From: Streptomyces niveus
GTDB taxonomy: Bacteria > Actinomycetota > Actinomycetes > Streptomycetales > Streptomycetaceae
Direction: 5' to 3'
NCBI RefSeq assembly: GCF_002009175.1
Contig: NZ_CP018047.1
Span: 7,121,001 to 7,185,000 of the forward strand
Length of the DNA stretch: 64,000 nt
Part shown: one piece after another, positions 1-9,054 of the stretch
How the letters are laid out: each line of letters opens with the position of its first letter
How positions within the stretch are numbered: position 1 is the first letter of the stretch
Notes under the pieces: model-generated
The model's input: only the letters and a program-made list of their open reading frames with translations
The model's database searches: none
Told to the model about the DNA's origin: nothing
Made by a program: the position numbers and the translations under genes

Positions 1-51
1 ATCACCGCCGAGGCGCACGCGGCCTGGGCGGTGCGCCTCTTCGCTTCGTAA
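1..51 (+). CDS. ureF: Urease accessory protein UreF, C-terminal end only
   Basis: Only the last 16 codons and the stop are present, reading [16 protein letters not shown]. The tail alone is too short to identify. The call rests on position: ureG and ureD follow directly, and actinomycete urease clusters usually run ureA-B-C-F-G-D. UreF is part of the UreD-F-G complex that loads nickel into the urease apoenzyme in the cytoplasm. The gap to ureG is 37 nt, so cotranscription is likely. Confidence 0.55.
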   Translation: MTAEAHAAWAVRLFAS

Positions 52-88
52 CGCCTCGCAGCAACTCTCGTCACGAAGGAGCCGCACC

Positions 89-780
<692 letters not shown>

Positions 781-784
<4 letters not shown>

Positions 785-1557
785 GCGTCCACGCCACCGC
801 CCGGATCACCGCCGCCCCCGACGGGCGCGGCGGCACGGCCCTGCCCGTGCTGGAGAGCGCCGGCCCGCTGGCACTGCGCCGTACGCGAGCGGCCGGGGCA
901 ACGCCCGTGCACGCACGCGTCACCGTCGTCGGCGCGATGAGCGCACCGCTCGGCGGTGACCGGCTCGCCCTGGAAGCGGTCGTACGGGACGGGGCCGCGC
1001 TCACCGTGGACGCGGCGGCTGCCATGATCGCGCTGCCCGGCCGCCGCGCCGGCGACGAGCCCGCCGACCACGCCGCGTACGACGTCCGACTCACGGTCGG
1101 CGCCGGCGCCGTACTGCACTGGCTGCCCGAGCAGCTCATCTCCGTCACCGGCAGCGATCTGCGCACGCGCACCCGTGTCGAACTCGGCCCCACCGCCCGG
1201 CTGGTGCTGCGCGAGGAGCTGATCCTCGGCCGCCACGGCGAGGCCCCCGGCACCGTCACCTCCCGGCTCACCGTGCACCACGCGGGCCGCCCCCTGCTGG
1301 ACCAGCAACTCGCCCTCGGGCCCGGCGCACCCGGCGGATGGGACGGCGGCGCCGTCATCGGCGGACATCGCGCGGTCGGACAACTCCTCGTGGTGGCACC
1401 GGAGTTCGAGGAGAAGCCGGTGGCGCCCCGGCTGCTCGGCGAGAGCGCCGTACTCACCCCGCTCAGCGGTCCCGGAGCACTGGTCACCGCGCTCGCCCCG
1501 GACGCCCGAGCGCTGCGACGGGTCCTGGACGACGCCCTGGCGGACATGTACCGCTGA
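781..1557 (+). CDS. ureD: Urease accessory protein UreD
   Basis: This 258-aa protein matches UreD (also called UreH), the scaffold that binds apo-urease and receives UreF and UreG for nickel delivery. The family-typical middle is visible: an LPxPxxx-like [14 protein letters not shown] stretch and the [16 protein letters not shown] segment [14 protein letters not shown]. The chosen ATG overlaps the ureG stop codon. An in-frame extension to 748 exists but would overlap ureG further and lacks a better ribosome site. It appears to be the last gene of the urease operon here. Confidence 0.93.
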
Positions 1558-1702
1558 GCGGAACCGGATTCACCGGCTATCGGTTCGGCAAAGAATCAGC
1601 GCCATGACCTGTTCCCGGCGGGCCCCAAGACGCGAGGATCCCCCTCGGCAACCCTACGGACAGCGCCGCAGCGCGCGGCGCGCACACAGGGGGAGGTACC
1701 AC

Positions 1703-3316
1703 TTGAGACGCACAGCACTACTCGGCTCGGCCGGCACGCTGCTCGCGGGCACGCTCATAGCGACCACGCTCGCCGCCACGTCGGCGAGCGCCGACGGCCG
1801 CGTGGCCGACGGCTCGAAGGCGCCGGGCCAGGAGCAGAAGACCCGGAACGCGCAGGCGCAGGGCGCCGAGGTCGCCGCCGAGCGGGCCGCGAAGAAGGGC
1901 ATCGACTGGGCGGACTGCCCCGCCGACTGGGCCCTGGAGAAGCCGATCCAGTGCGGCTATGTGAGCGTTCCGCTCGACTACGCCCGTCCGAACGGCAAGC
2001 AGATCAAGATAGCCGTCGACCGGATAGGCAACACCGGCGGCGCGGGTGAGCGTCAGGGCTCCCTCGTCTACAACCCCGGTGGCCCCGGCGGTTCCGGCAT
2101 GGCGTTCCCGCGCCGTGTCGTCACCAAGAACGCCATCTGGGCGGACGCCGCGAAGGCGTACGACTTCGTCGGCTTCGACCCGCGCGGAGTCGGCCGCTCG
2201 ACGCCGATCTCGTGCATCGACCCGCAGGAGTTCGTCAAGGCTCCCAAGGCCGACCCCGTCCCCGACAGCGAGGCCGACAAGCGCGCCCAGCGCAAGCTCG
2301 CCGCCGAGTACGCGGACGGCTGCAAGGAGCGCAGCGGCTGGATGCTGCCGCACATGACGACGCCCAACACCGCCCGTGACCTGGACGTCCTGCGGGCCGC
2401 GCTCGGCGACAGGAAGCTCAACTTTGTCGGCGTCTCGTACGGCACCTACCTGGGCGCCGTCTACGGCACGCTCTTCCCGTCCCATGTGCGACGCATGGTG
2501 CTGGACAGCGTGGTCAACCCGTCGAAGGAGAAGATCTGGTACCAGGCCAACCTGGACCAGGACGTCGCCTTCGAGACGCGCTTCGACGACTGGAAGAAGT
2601 GGGTCGCCCAGAACGACACGGTGTTCCACATCGGCGACACCGTCGCCGAGGTCGAGAAGCAGTGGGACAAGCTCCGCGCCACCGCCAAGAAGGACCCGAT
2701 CGGCGGCATCGTGGGACCGGCCGAACTCATCGGTCTGTTCCAGAGCGCTCCGTACTACGACTCCAGCTGGGTGCCGGTCGCCGACACCTGGAGCAAGTAC
2801 CTGGCCGGAGACACCCAGGCACTCGTCGACGCCGCCGCACCCGACCTCTCCGACACGGTCGGCAACGCGCGCGCGGAGAACAGCAACGCGGTCTACACCG
2901 CCGTCGAGTGCGCCGACGCCAAGTGGCCCACGAGCTGGCGCACCTGGGACCGGGACAACACCCGGCTCCACCGCGACCACCCGTTCCTCACCTGGGCCAA
3001 CGCCTGGATGAACCTGCCCTGCGCGACCTGGGGCGTGGAGCAGCAGACACCGGTCGAGGTCAGGACGGGCCGGGGCCTGCCGCCCGTACTGATCGCGCAG
3101 TCCGAGCGCGACGCCGCCACCCCGTACGGGGGCGCCGTCGAACTGCACAAGCGCTTCAAGGGCTCACGCCTGATCACCGAGCGGGACGCCGGTTCGCACG
3201 GCATCACCAATCTGGCGAACCCGTGCGTCAACGACCGGGTGGAGACATATCTGCTCAGCGGCGAGCTCGACCGCCGCGACGTGACGTGCGCACCGCACGC
3301 CACGCCCAAGCCGTAA
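1703..3316 (+). CDS. Secreted tripeptidyl aminopeptidase-type alpha/beta hydrolase
   Basis: The 537-aa protein belongs to the S33 alpha/beta-hydrolase group that includes Streptomyces tripeptidyl aminopeptidase (Tap) and Slp proteases, which cut tripeptides from extracellular peptides. A signal peptide (RRTALLGSAGTLLAGTLIAT, then cleavage near SASA-DG) opens it. The oxyanion segment NPGGPGGSGM and the nucleophile elbow GVSYGTYLG are clear. The TAP-like C-terminal domain carries the Asp (QSERDAATPY) and His (RDAGSHGIT) of the triad. I chose the TTG start at 1703 because GGGAGG lies 7 nt upstream and the signal peptide begins there. An upstream in-frame ATG at 1604 would put 33 Arg-rich residues before the signal. 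Confidence 0.9.
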   Translation: MRRTALLGSAGTLLAGTLIATTLAATSASADGRVADGSKAPGQEQKTRNAQAQGAEVAAERAAKKGIDWADCPADWALEKPIQCGYVSVPLDYARPNGKQIKIAVDRIGNTGGAGERQGSLVYNPGGPGGSGMAFPRRVVTKNAIWADAAKAYDFVGFDPRGVGRSTPISCIDPQEFVKAPKADPVPDSEADKRAQRKLAAEYADGCKERSGWMLPHMTTPNTARDLDVLRAALGDRKLNFVGVSYGTYLGAVYGTLFPSHVRRMVLDSVVNPSKEKIWYQANLDQDVAFETRFDDWKKWVAQNDTVFHIGDTVAEVEKQWDKLRATAKKDPIGGIVGPAELIGLFQSAPYYDSSWVPVADTWSKYLAGDTQALVDAAAPDLSDTVGNARAENSNAVYTAVECADAKWPTSWRTWDRDNTRLHRDHPFLTWANAWMNLPCATWGVEQQTPVEVRTGRGLPPVLIAQSERDAATPYGGAVELHKRFKGSRLITERDAGSHGITNLANPCVNDRVETYLLSGELDRRDVTCAPHATPKP

Positions 3317-3334
3317 GGCACGGGGAGCACCGGT

Positions 3335-3379
3335 GAAGGGGAGGGGGCGACGGCCTGAAAGGGCCGCCGCCCCCTCCTT
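3335..3379. terminator. Bidirectional terminator hairpin
   Basis: A near-perfect stem pairs GAGGGGGCGACGGCC with GGCCGCCGCCCCCTCC around a TGAAAG loop. It lies between the convergent hydrolase gene and the plsC-like gene, so it probably serves both. Confidence 0.75.
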
Positions 3380-3403
3380 CCCGTCGGCGGACGTCGGCGG
3401 ACG

Positions 3404-4120
3404 TCAGCGCCGCAGGCGCGGGAACCTCTTCGCCGGCGCGCGCTCCGCCTCCTCGGCCTTCACCTCGGCGGCGTACCGGTCCACGTACTCCTGACCGGAC
3501 AGGCCGAGGATCGCGTACATGATCTCGTCGGTCACCGCGCGGACGGCCGCCTTCTCGTTCTCCAGGCCCGCGTAGCGGGAGAAGTCCAGCGGTTCACCGA
3601 AGCGGATCGTGACCTGCTTGATGTTCGGGATCTTCTGACCGGGAGGCTGTATCTCGAACGTGCCGACCATCGCGCACGGCACCACCGGCACCTGCGCCTT
3701 GATGGCCATCACCGCGACCCCGACCTTGCCCTTGTAGAGCCGTCCGTCGTGCGAGCGCGTGCCCTCCGGGTAGATCCCCAGCAGTTCACCCTTGCCGAGC
3801 ACCCCGAGCCCTTCCCGGATCGCCGCCTGCCCGGCCTCCTTGCCGGACCGGTCGACGGGGATCTGACCGGCGCTGCGGAAGAACGTGGCGGTGAGGCGTC
3901 CCTTGACGCCGGGCCCGGTGAAGTACTCGGCCTTCGCGAGAAAGGTGATGCGCCGCCGGATGATGGCGGGCATCAGGAAGTGGTCCGAGAACGACAGATG
4001 ATTTCCCGCGACAATGGCGGCACCGTCCGCCGGAATATTGTCCAGCCCCTGGATCCTCGGCCGGAAAAGAAGCCTGAGCAGCGGACCCAGCAGGACGTAT
4101 TTCAGGACGTAGTAGAACAC
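3404..4120 (-). CDS. 1-acyl-sn-glycerol-3-phosphate acyltransferase (PlsC family)
   Basis: This 238-aa enzyme of the PlsC family would add the second acyl chain to lysophosphatidic acid in phospholipid synthesis. The catalytic HX4D block is NHLSFSDHF near residue 40. The substrate-binding block YPEGTRSHDG lies near residue 118, and a proline block VPVVPCAMVG near 144. A hydrophobic N-terminus (FYYVLKYVLLGPLLRLLF) suggests membrane association. It is monocistronic by spacing. Streptomyces carry several paralogues, so the exact substrate is not settled. Confidence 0.9.
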   Translation of the reverse strand: MFYYVLKYVLLGPLLRLLFRPRIQGLDNIPADGAAIVAGNHLSFSDHFLMPAIIRRRITFLAKAEYFTGPGVKGRLTATFFRSAGQIPVDRSGKEAGQAAIREGLGVLGKGELLGIYPEGTRSHDGRLYKGKVGVAVMAIKAQVPVVPCAMVGTFEIQPPGQKIPNIKQVTIRFGEPLDFSRYAGLENEKAAVRAVTDEIMYAILGLSGQEYVDRYAAEVKAEEAERAPAKRFPRLRR

Positions 4121-4230
4121 GGTGTCGCTCCCAACTCTCCGGACGGCTCTGGGGTAGCGGTGTGCCAGGCCTCGGAGAGACTATTCCCTCCCTGCGGGCC
4201 CGCACCGCCCGGCATTCGCCACCGGCAGCC

Positions 4231-4250
4231 GGCCGACACGGTGGTCGGCC
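4231..4250 (-). terminator. Short hairpin after the glycosidase-like gene
   Basis: GGCCGAC and GTCGGCC pair with a 6-nt loop about 40 nt past the stop of the glycosidase-like gene. The stem is only 7 bp, so this is tentative. Confidence 0.35.
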
Positions 4251-4291
4251 CGCTGATCTTCCCGGAGCCGATCGGGCGGACGAGCACGGGA

Positions 4292-5302
4292 TCAGGAAGA
4301 CCCGTAGCGCCGCGCCACTTCGCGGAAGGAGAGCTTCGGCTCCCAGCCGCCGTCCGGGTTCATCCTCGCCAGACCGAAGCTGCCCATGTCCAGGTCGTGT
4401 CGGGGGTCGGGGGAGTACGGCTTGGGGGCGATGAACTCGAAGACGTACGCCCCGTGGACACCCTCGGCCGCGAAGATGTCCAACTGCTGGGCCAGATGGT
4501 CCGCCTGCTCCCGCTCGTCGCGGGTGTACGTACCGTTCAGCGCCGGGGGACGGGCGGACCAGTCGATGATCCCGTAACCGGCGGGGCCCATGTCTCCCGC
4601 GCCCGTGAAGGTGCAGCAGCCGAACTCGGTGATCAGGACCGGCTTTCCGGGCCGCAGATGCTTCCGCAGACCACTGACGTACTGCGCGGAGTTGTACGCC
4701 GTCCGGTAGTGGTTCAGCCCGACGAAGTCGAAGCCGGTCCAGTCGACGTCCTCCCACAGACCGGCGGCGTAGCTGATCCGCCCGTTGAAGTGTGTTCTGG
4801 CCGCCTCCTGGGCGCGGCCGAGCAACTGGTTCAACTGCGCGTTGAATTCCGGGAGTCTGGTCCACCACTCGGGGTCGGGGAGTTTCGCGGCGCGGTCCCC
4901 GTGGGTCCGGCCGGGGATGATTCCCGAGCCGAAGACGGTCAGCTCGCAGCCCACGTTGAGGTCGACGGCGCCGTACCGCAGGCGCAGCTGCTCGGTGGCC
5001 TCGGCGGCCTCCGTGAGATACGCGATCGTGGCGTCCGCCGTCCCCTCGACCAGGCGGGGCTGGAGCCAGACATGCAGTCCCTCCTCGGCGGCCGCGGCCG
5101 CGCACTCGGTCAGCCCGGCGATGTCGGTGCCGTAGAGATTCACCGAAGTGCAGTGCAGTTCGTTCCTGACAGCGGCCATGTGCTGCCGGAAGAGCGGGCG
5201 GGACCAGTGCGGTTCCGCCGAGCCCGGGCCGAGGCCCGAATAGTCCGTCCCCGTGTTGTAGTTGACGCCCTTCCAGGGCAGCACCTCGGCTTGTCCTCGC
5301 AC
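4292..5302 (-). CDS. TIM-barrel glycoside-hydrolase-like protein (often named abortive infection protein)
   Basis: This 336-aa cytosolic protein belongs to a Streptomyces family that databases often label abortive infection protein. The sequence instead looks like a clan-A glycoside hydrolase barrel. It opens with LPWKGVNYNTGTDY, has NLYGTD at beta-2, a candidate acid/base Glu in LNVGCELTVFGSG and a candidate nucleophile Glu in PVLITEFGCCTFTG. There is no signal peptide. The GTG at 5302 has GAGGGACGA just upstream; another in-frame GTG lies 12 nt earlier. Longer in-frame extensions would run into the divergent gene. The substrate is unknown. Confidence 0.7.
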   Translation of the reverse strand: MRGQAEVLPWKGVNYNTGTDYSGLGPGSAEPHWSRPLFRQHMAAVRNELHCTSVNLYGTDIAGLTECAAAAAEEGLHVWLQPRLVEGTADATIAYLTEAAEATEQLRLRYGAVDLNVGCELTVFGSGIIPGRTHGDRAAKLPDPEWWTRLPEFNAQLNQLLGRAQEAARTHFNGRISYAAGLWEDVDWTGFDFVGLNHYRTAYNSAQYVSGLRKHLRPGKPVLITEFGCCTFTGAGDMGPAGYGIIDWSARPPALNGTYTRDEREQADHLAQQLDIFAAEGVHGAYVFEFIAPKPYSPDPRHDLDMGSFGLARMNPDGGWEPKLSFREVARRYGSS

Positions 5303-5455
5303 TTCGTCCCTCACTCGTGGGGTCGGTCGATCGGCTCGGGGTGGCTTGCGGTTGGAGCCGTCCGTAACTCGGTCCGGCGGCGCGCTTGTTCGCCGGGATC
5401 GCGGTGATCCTGTGGCCGTCGGTGGACCGAGTGTTCCTCGCACAGGTTTATCGGC

Positions 5456-5471
5456 CATACTGCCAGCCGTG
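5456..5471 (+). promoter_or_regulatory. Possible leaderless -10 element and start
   Basis: CATACT ends exactly 7 nt before a GTG codon that opens the downstream frame. This is the spacing of a leaderless Streptomyces transcript. No Shine-Dalgarno sequence precedes that GTG. The -35 region is not convincing. Confidence 0.4.
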
Positions 5472-6059
5472 GAGCGCATCGATCCGATAATCCAGCCCGT
5501 ACCCGCCGCGGGGACCGATCCCGGATACATCCCTGGGCTCATGGCACCCCGCCTCGTGGAGGAGACCGACGACACCGCCAAGGACGTCCCTCAGGAGGCC
5601 GCCGACGAAAAGGTGACCGAAGAGGTACCGGAAGCGGCCGAAGAGGCGGAAACGCCTCGCGCGCAGGCCGACGACGAGACCGACCCGAAGGCAGACCCGA
5701 AGGCCGACGACGAGGCGGACGAGGCGGTCTCCCTCACGAAGGACGCCTCCGACGACTCCGGCACGGACCCCGGCACCGAGGGCCCGGTCTTCGAGGTCAG
5801 CGACCGCCGTGCCTCGATGACCGCCGACCGCACCGGCATCCGGCTCACGCTGGACGAGGAGGAGGCGGAGTTCGGCTGGGACGAGATCGGCGCCGTGGAG
5901 GTCGAGACCCCCCGGTTCGGCCGCCGGTTCACCGTCACCCTGCACACGACCGGCCGCCGCCACTACCAGTCGGAGGTCGACGCACCCTCCCGGAGCAGCC
6001 TCAAGGAGTGGACGGCCGAACTCGACGTGGTGCTCGACGCCTACTTCGAAGAGGCCTGA
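5469..6059 (+). CDS. Acidic protein with C-terminal PH-like domain
   Basis: The 196-aa protein has three parts. An N-terminal stretch ends with PGYIPGL. Residues roughly 25-105 are very acidic and low in complexity, rich in Asp, Glu and Ala. The C-terminal 90 residues (from VFEVSDRRASM to the end) look like a compact PH-like beta domain with a closing helix. No signal or membrane segment is seen. The GTG at 5469 is chosen because a -10-like CATACT fits a leaderless mRNA; the alternative is ATG at 5541, which would drop the first 24 residues. Function is unknown. Confidence 0.7.
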   Translation: MERIDPIIQPVPAAGTDPGYIPGLMAPRLVEETDDTAKDVPQEAADEKVTEEVPEAAEEAETPRAQADDETDPKADPKADDEADEAVSLTKDASDDSGTDPGTEGPVFEVSDRRASMTADRTGIRLTLDEEEAEFGWDEIGAVEVETPRFGRRFTVTLHTTGRRHYQSEVDAPSRSSLKEWTAELDVVLDAYFEEA

Positions 6060-6232
6060 CCGGCACCGGCCCGCCCGTACACCTCGTACTCCTCGGTCCC
6101 GTCCGGACCGCACTCCGGACGGCCCCGCCCAGGTGGCCGGTCCGTCGGCCCTCCTGTGCACTGGGGCTGGCGGCCCCGATCGGGCGGGCCGCGTGCTGCC
6201 CGCGTGGGCGGCCGACGACCGAGGAGTCCTTG

Positions 6233-6817
6233 ATGAAACGGCACACCAGGACAGTCACCGCGCTGGCCTCCGCCCTGCTGATCGCCACCGCGGCGGCCGG
6301 GTGCTCGAACGGCGGTGGCGACAATGGCAGCGCCAGCGGTACGGACAGCGGCAGCGAGGTCGAGGCGGTCCCTGCGGCGTCCTCGTCGTCGCCGTCGTCC
6401 TCGTCATCCCCGTCGTCCTCGTCGTCCGCGCCCGCCGTCGACGTGAAGAACGGCAAGTTCGGCAAGATGCTGGTCGACGAGAACGGCATGACGCTCTACG
6501 AGTTCGACAAGGACACCAAGAACAAGTCGATGTGCAACGGCTCCTGCGCCACGGCCTGGCCGCCGTTCACCGTCAAGTCGAAGCCGGCCGCCGGCAAGGG
6601 CGTCAAGGCGAACCTGATCACCATGACGAAGCGTGACGACGGCTCCGAGCAGGTGACGTACAACGGGCGCCCGCTGTACCGGTTCGAGGCCGACAAGAAG
6701 TCCGGCGACGTCAACGGTCAGGACGTCAACGCCTTCGGCGCCAAGTGGTTCATCATGAACCCCGACGGCAACAAGGTCACCACCCAGCCGCAGAACAACA
6801 ACGGCGGCGGTTACTGA
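6233..6817 (+). CDS. Lipoprotein with secreted-repeat (PF03640-type) domains
   Basis: The 194-aa protein has a lipoprotein signal, with lipobox AAAGC giving a lipidated Cys near residue 23. A Ser-rich linker (long runs of Ser and Pro) spans about residues 50-65. Two copies of the short secreted repeat of unknown function follow: NGMTLYEFDKDTKN with the CNGSCATAWPPF block, and NGRPLYRFEADKKSGD ending in FGAKWFIMNPDG. The family is exported and its role is not established; some members sit near electron-transfer proteins. The ATG follows GAGGAG at about 6 nt. Confidence 0.88.
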   Translation: MKRHTRTVTALASALLIATAAAGCSNGGGDNGSASGTDSGSEVEAVPAASSSSPSSSSSPSSSSSAPAVDVKNGKFGKMLVDENGMTLYEFDKDTKNKSMCNGSCATAWPPFTVKSKPAAGKGVKANLITMTKRDDGSEQVTYNGRPLYRFEADKKSGDVNGQDVNAFGAKWFIMNPDGNKVTTQPQNNNGGGY

Positions 6818-7066
6818 CCCTCGGTCCGTCCCTCCCACGAGCGCCCGCGCACGCCATTCGGTTCTCGATCCGTAGCGGCCGGGCACGGTCCGCCGGTCCG
6901 CCGCCGCCCGCGCCGTCGCTCCGGCCACCGTCGCCGGATGCCCGGATGCCCGGACGGCGGAGGCGGCGGTGGCGGCGCGCACCGACCGCGGCCGGGGGTG
7001 CTTCCTTCGACACCGGCGACCTCGTGCCCCGCAGGCGGCCCCTCCACGGCGCGAATGGAGAACCCC

Positions 7067-7522
7067 ATGTCATCTCAGCCCAGCCCCTCGCACGCCGCGC
7101 CCTCGCACCGGGGCGGCGCCGGGCGAATCGTGCGGGGCGTCGTACGGGTGATCGCCGCGGCGGCCCTGGCCCTCGACGCGTACTACCACGCGGATCTCGC
7201 CCCCCAGTACGACGCCGTGACGAAGGACATCAGCCAGGGCGACCTCTTCCGGATCGAGGCGGGCCTCGCGGCGCTGGCCGCGCTCCTCGTCCTCGTCTGG
7301 CGGCGGTTGCCGGGCGATGCCTTCGCCTGGGCGGTGGCCGCCGGCGGGCTCGCGCTCCTGCTCATCTACCGCTATGTGAACGTGGGCAATCTCGGACCGA
7401 TTCCGAACATGTACGAGCCGCTCTGGTACGGCGAGAAGCAGGCCACGGTCGTGGTCGAGGCGGTCGCCGTGGTCACCACGGCGTTTCTGCTGGTTTTCCG
7501 TCCCCGGAGTAATCTGAAGTGA
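7067..7522 (+). CDS. Small multi-pass membrane protein of unknown function
   Basis: The 151-aa protein contains about four hydrophobic segments. They are near residues 20-35, 65-80 (LAALAALLVLVW), 92-106 (AVAAGGLALLLIY) and the C-terminal VVVEAVAVVTTAFLLVF. A conserved-looking loop, NLGPIPNMYEPLWYGEKQ, sits before the last helix. The ATG is chosen for GGAG 6 nt upstream; a longer Gly/Pro-rich extension from 6938 seems non-coding. I do not recognise a named family with confidence. Confidence 0.75.
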   Translation: MSSQPSPSHAAPSHRGGAGRIVRGVVRVIAAAALALDAYYHADLAPQYDAVTKDISQGDLFRIEAGLAALAALLVLVWRRLPGDAFAWAVAAGGLALLLIYRYVNVGNLGPIPNMYEPLWYGEKQATVVVEAVAVVTTAFLLVFRPRSNLK

Positions 7523-7562
7523 GCGGGGGCGTGCTGAGCGCTGGAGGTGAGGGCAACGATTC

Positions 7563-7784
7563 ATGTCCGTCACAGATGACTCTGCGCAGAGCCCGGTGGG
7601 AGCGGTCGGACGGATCACCGTCCCGATCCCGGCAGGCGGCCCGGGGGAAGTTCTGGTGGCCGTGCGCGGTGGTTCAGAGGCGTACGCGGCCTGGTCCGAC
7701 CGGCCGATCGGGACGAACGTCCGGGTGCTGGTGACCGACCGTGTCTCGGCCCGCTCGGTGGTGGTGGAGCCTCTTCCTGAGTGA
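7563..7784 (+). CDS. Small NfeD-like beta-barrel protein
   Basis: This 73-aa protein (VGAVGRITVPIPAGGPGEVLVAV, then TNVRVLVTDRVSARSVVVEPL) has the length and beta-strand pattern of the soluble OB-fold domain of NfeD-type proteins. NfeD proteins are typically encoded next to SPFH/flotillin genes, and an SPFH gene follows 87 nt downstream here. It lacks the membrane segments of full Nfe[13 protein letters not shown] stretch precedes the ATG. The family call rests partly on context. Confidence 0.65.
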   Translation: MSVTDDSAQSPVGAVGRITVPIPAGGPGEVLVAVRGGSEAYAAWSDRPIGTNVRVLVTDRVSARSVVVEPLPE

Positions 7785-7806
7785 GGCCCGCTCGAATCCG
7801 AAAACG

Positions 7807-7837
7807 CATGTATCGCGAAACTGTCTCGCGGTGCATG
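7807..7837. repeat. Imperfect inverted repeat upstream of the SPFH gene
   Basis: ATGTATCGCGA and TCGCGGTGCAT (9 of 11 positions complementary, plus a further C/G pair) flank AACTGTC. It fills the gap between the NfeD-like and SPFH genes. It could be an operator or an mRNA hairpin. Confidence 0.5.
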
Positions 7838-7871
7838 TCGTGTGAGTGTGTAGAAGGACAGGAGTTCCCTC

Positions 7872-9032
7872 ATGTTGTTCTGGCATGTTCCAGCACCGAA
7901 CGAGGCGATGCTCATCTCCGGTTCCAAACGACAGGTCCAGGACACCCAGTTCCGGATAGTCACCGGTCACGGCAGTTTCGTTCTTCCCGTCAAGCAGAAG
8001 GCCCGCATGCTGTCCCTGGCGCTGCGGGAGGCGGAGATAGCCGAGGACTGCGTCACCCAGCAGGGCATCAGGCTGACCGTACGCGCGGTGACCGTGTTCA
8101 AGGTCGGTGACGATGCCGTGTCGATCGCCAACGCCGCCCGGCGCTTCCTCGCCGAGCAGGACCGGATGGAAGAGCTGGTGGGGCGGATCTTCGCCGGTCA
8201 CCTGCGATCCATCATCGGTGGACTGACCGTCGAGCAGATCATTCGCGAGCGGGACAGGGTCGCCCAGGAAGTGAAGGCGGGCAGCCACAGCGAGATGGAG
8301 AAGCTCGGCATCGTCGTGGACGCCCTCCAGATCCAGGAGATCGAGGACGCCACCGGCTACATCAACAACCTGGCCGCGCCGCACGCCGCGGCTGTGGCGA
8401 GCCAGGCCCGTATCGCGGCGGCCAGGGCGGACCAGGAAGCCGCCGAGCGCGAGCAGCAGGCGGAGGCGCTGAAGGCCGAGTACGAGCGGGACACCTCGAT
8501 CAAGCGCGCCGGTTTCGAGGCGCAGACCGAGCAGGTACGGGCCCGGGCTTCGCAGGCGGGACCGCTCGCCCAGGCGAAGGCGTCGCAGGAGGTCATCGAG
8601 GAGCAGACGGCGCTGGCGGAGCGGCAGGCCATGCTGGCGGCGCAGCGGCTGGAGGCGGAGGTCAGGCGCCCGGCGGACGCGGAGGCGTACCGCAGGCGGA
8701 CCCTCGCGCAGGCGCAGGCCGACGCGAACACCGCGCGGGCCCTCTCGCTGCGCGACGGCAACCAGGAGCTGCTGGCGGCCAACAGGGTCGTGGAGGTGCT
8801 GCCGGAGCTGGTCGACTCGGCGGCGAAGGGTCTGGCGGACTCCAACCTCACCGTCCTCAACGGCACCGACGGCGTCAACGAGGTCGCGGCCGGGCTGGTC
8901 GGCCAGGGCATGACGATCCTCAACTCGCTCCAGGGCCGCACCGGTTCGACGCGCGCGCAGGCGGAACAGGACCAGGACGTGACGCAGAAGATGGACGGAA
9001 AGGCCCCGGCCCGGGTGAACAGGGCCGCCTGA
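7872..9032 (+). CDS. SPFH/flotillin-family protein
   Basis: The 386-aa protein has the flotillin layout. A short N-terminal segment (MLFWHVPAPNEAMLISG) leads into an SPFH domain to about residue 170, with the signature HLRSIIGGLTVEQIIRERD. A long Ala/Glu/Gln-rich coiled coil covers about residues 180-300, and a flotillin-type tail ends near NSLQGRTG. Flotillins scaffold fluid membrane microdomains. This one has no clear transmembrane helix, so attachment may be by the short hydrophobic N-terminus or a partner. AAGGACAGGAG precedes the ATG. It is probably cotranscribed with the NfeD-like gene. Confidence 0.88.
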   Translation: MLFWHVPAPNEAMLISGSKRQVQDTQFRIVTGHGSFVLPVKQKARMLSLALREAEIAEDCVTQQGIRLTVRAVTVFKVGDDAVSIANAARRFLAEQDRMEELVGRIFAGHLRSIIGGLTVEQIIRERDRVAQEVKAGSHSEMEKLGIVVDALQIQEIEDATGYINNLAAPHAAAVASQARIAAARADQEAAEREQQAEALKAEYERDTSIKRAGFEAQTEQVRARASQAGPLAQAKASQEVIEEQTALAERQAMLAAQRLEAEVRRPADAEAYRRRTLAQAQADANTARALSLRDGNQELLAANRVVEVLPELVDSAAKGLADSNLTVLNGTDGVNEVAAGLVGQGMTILNSLQGRTGSTRAQAEQDQDVTQKMDGKAPARVNRAA

Positions 9033-9054
9033 CCGTGGGCGGGCCGCGGGGTTC

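Noticed and set aside
4292..5302. Phage-defence function suggested by the common database name
   Set aside because: The sequence shows glycosidase-like features, and no other defence genes are nearby.
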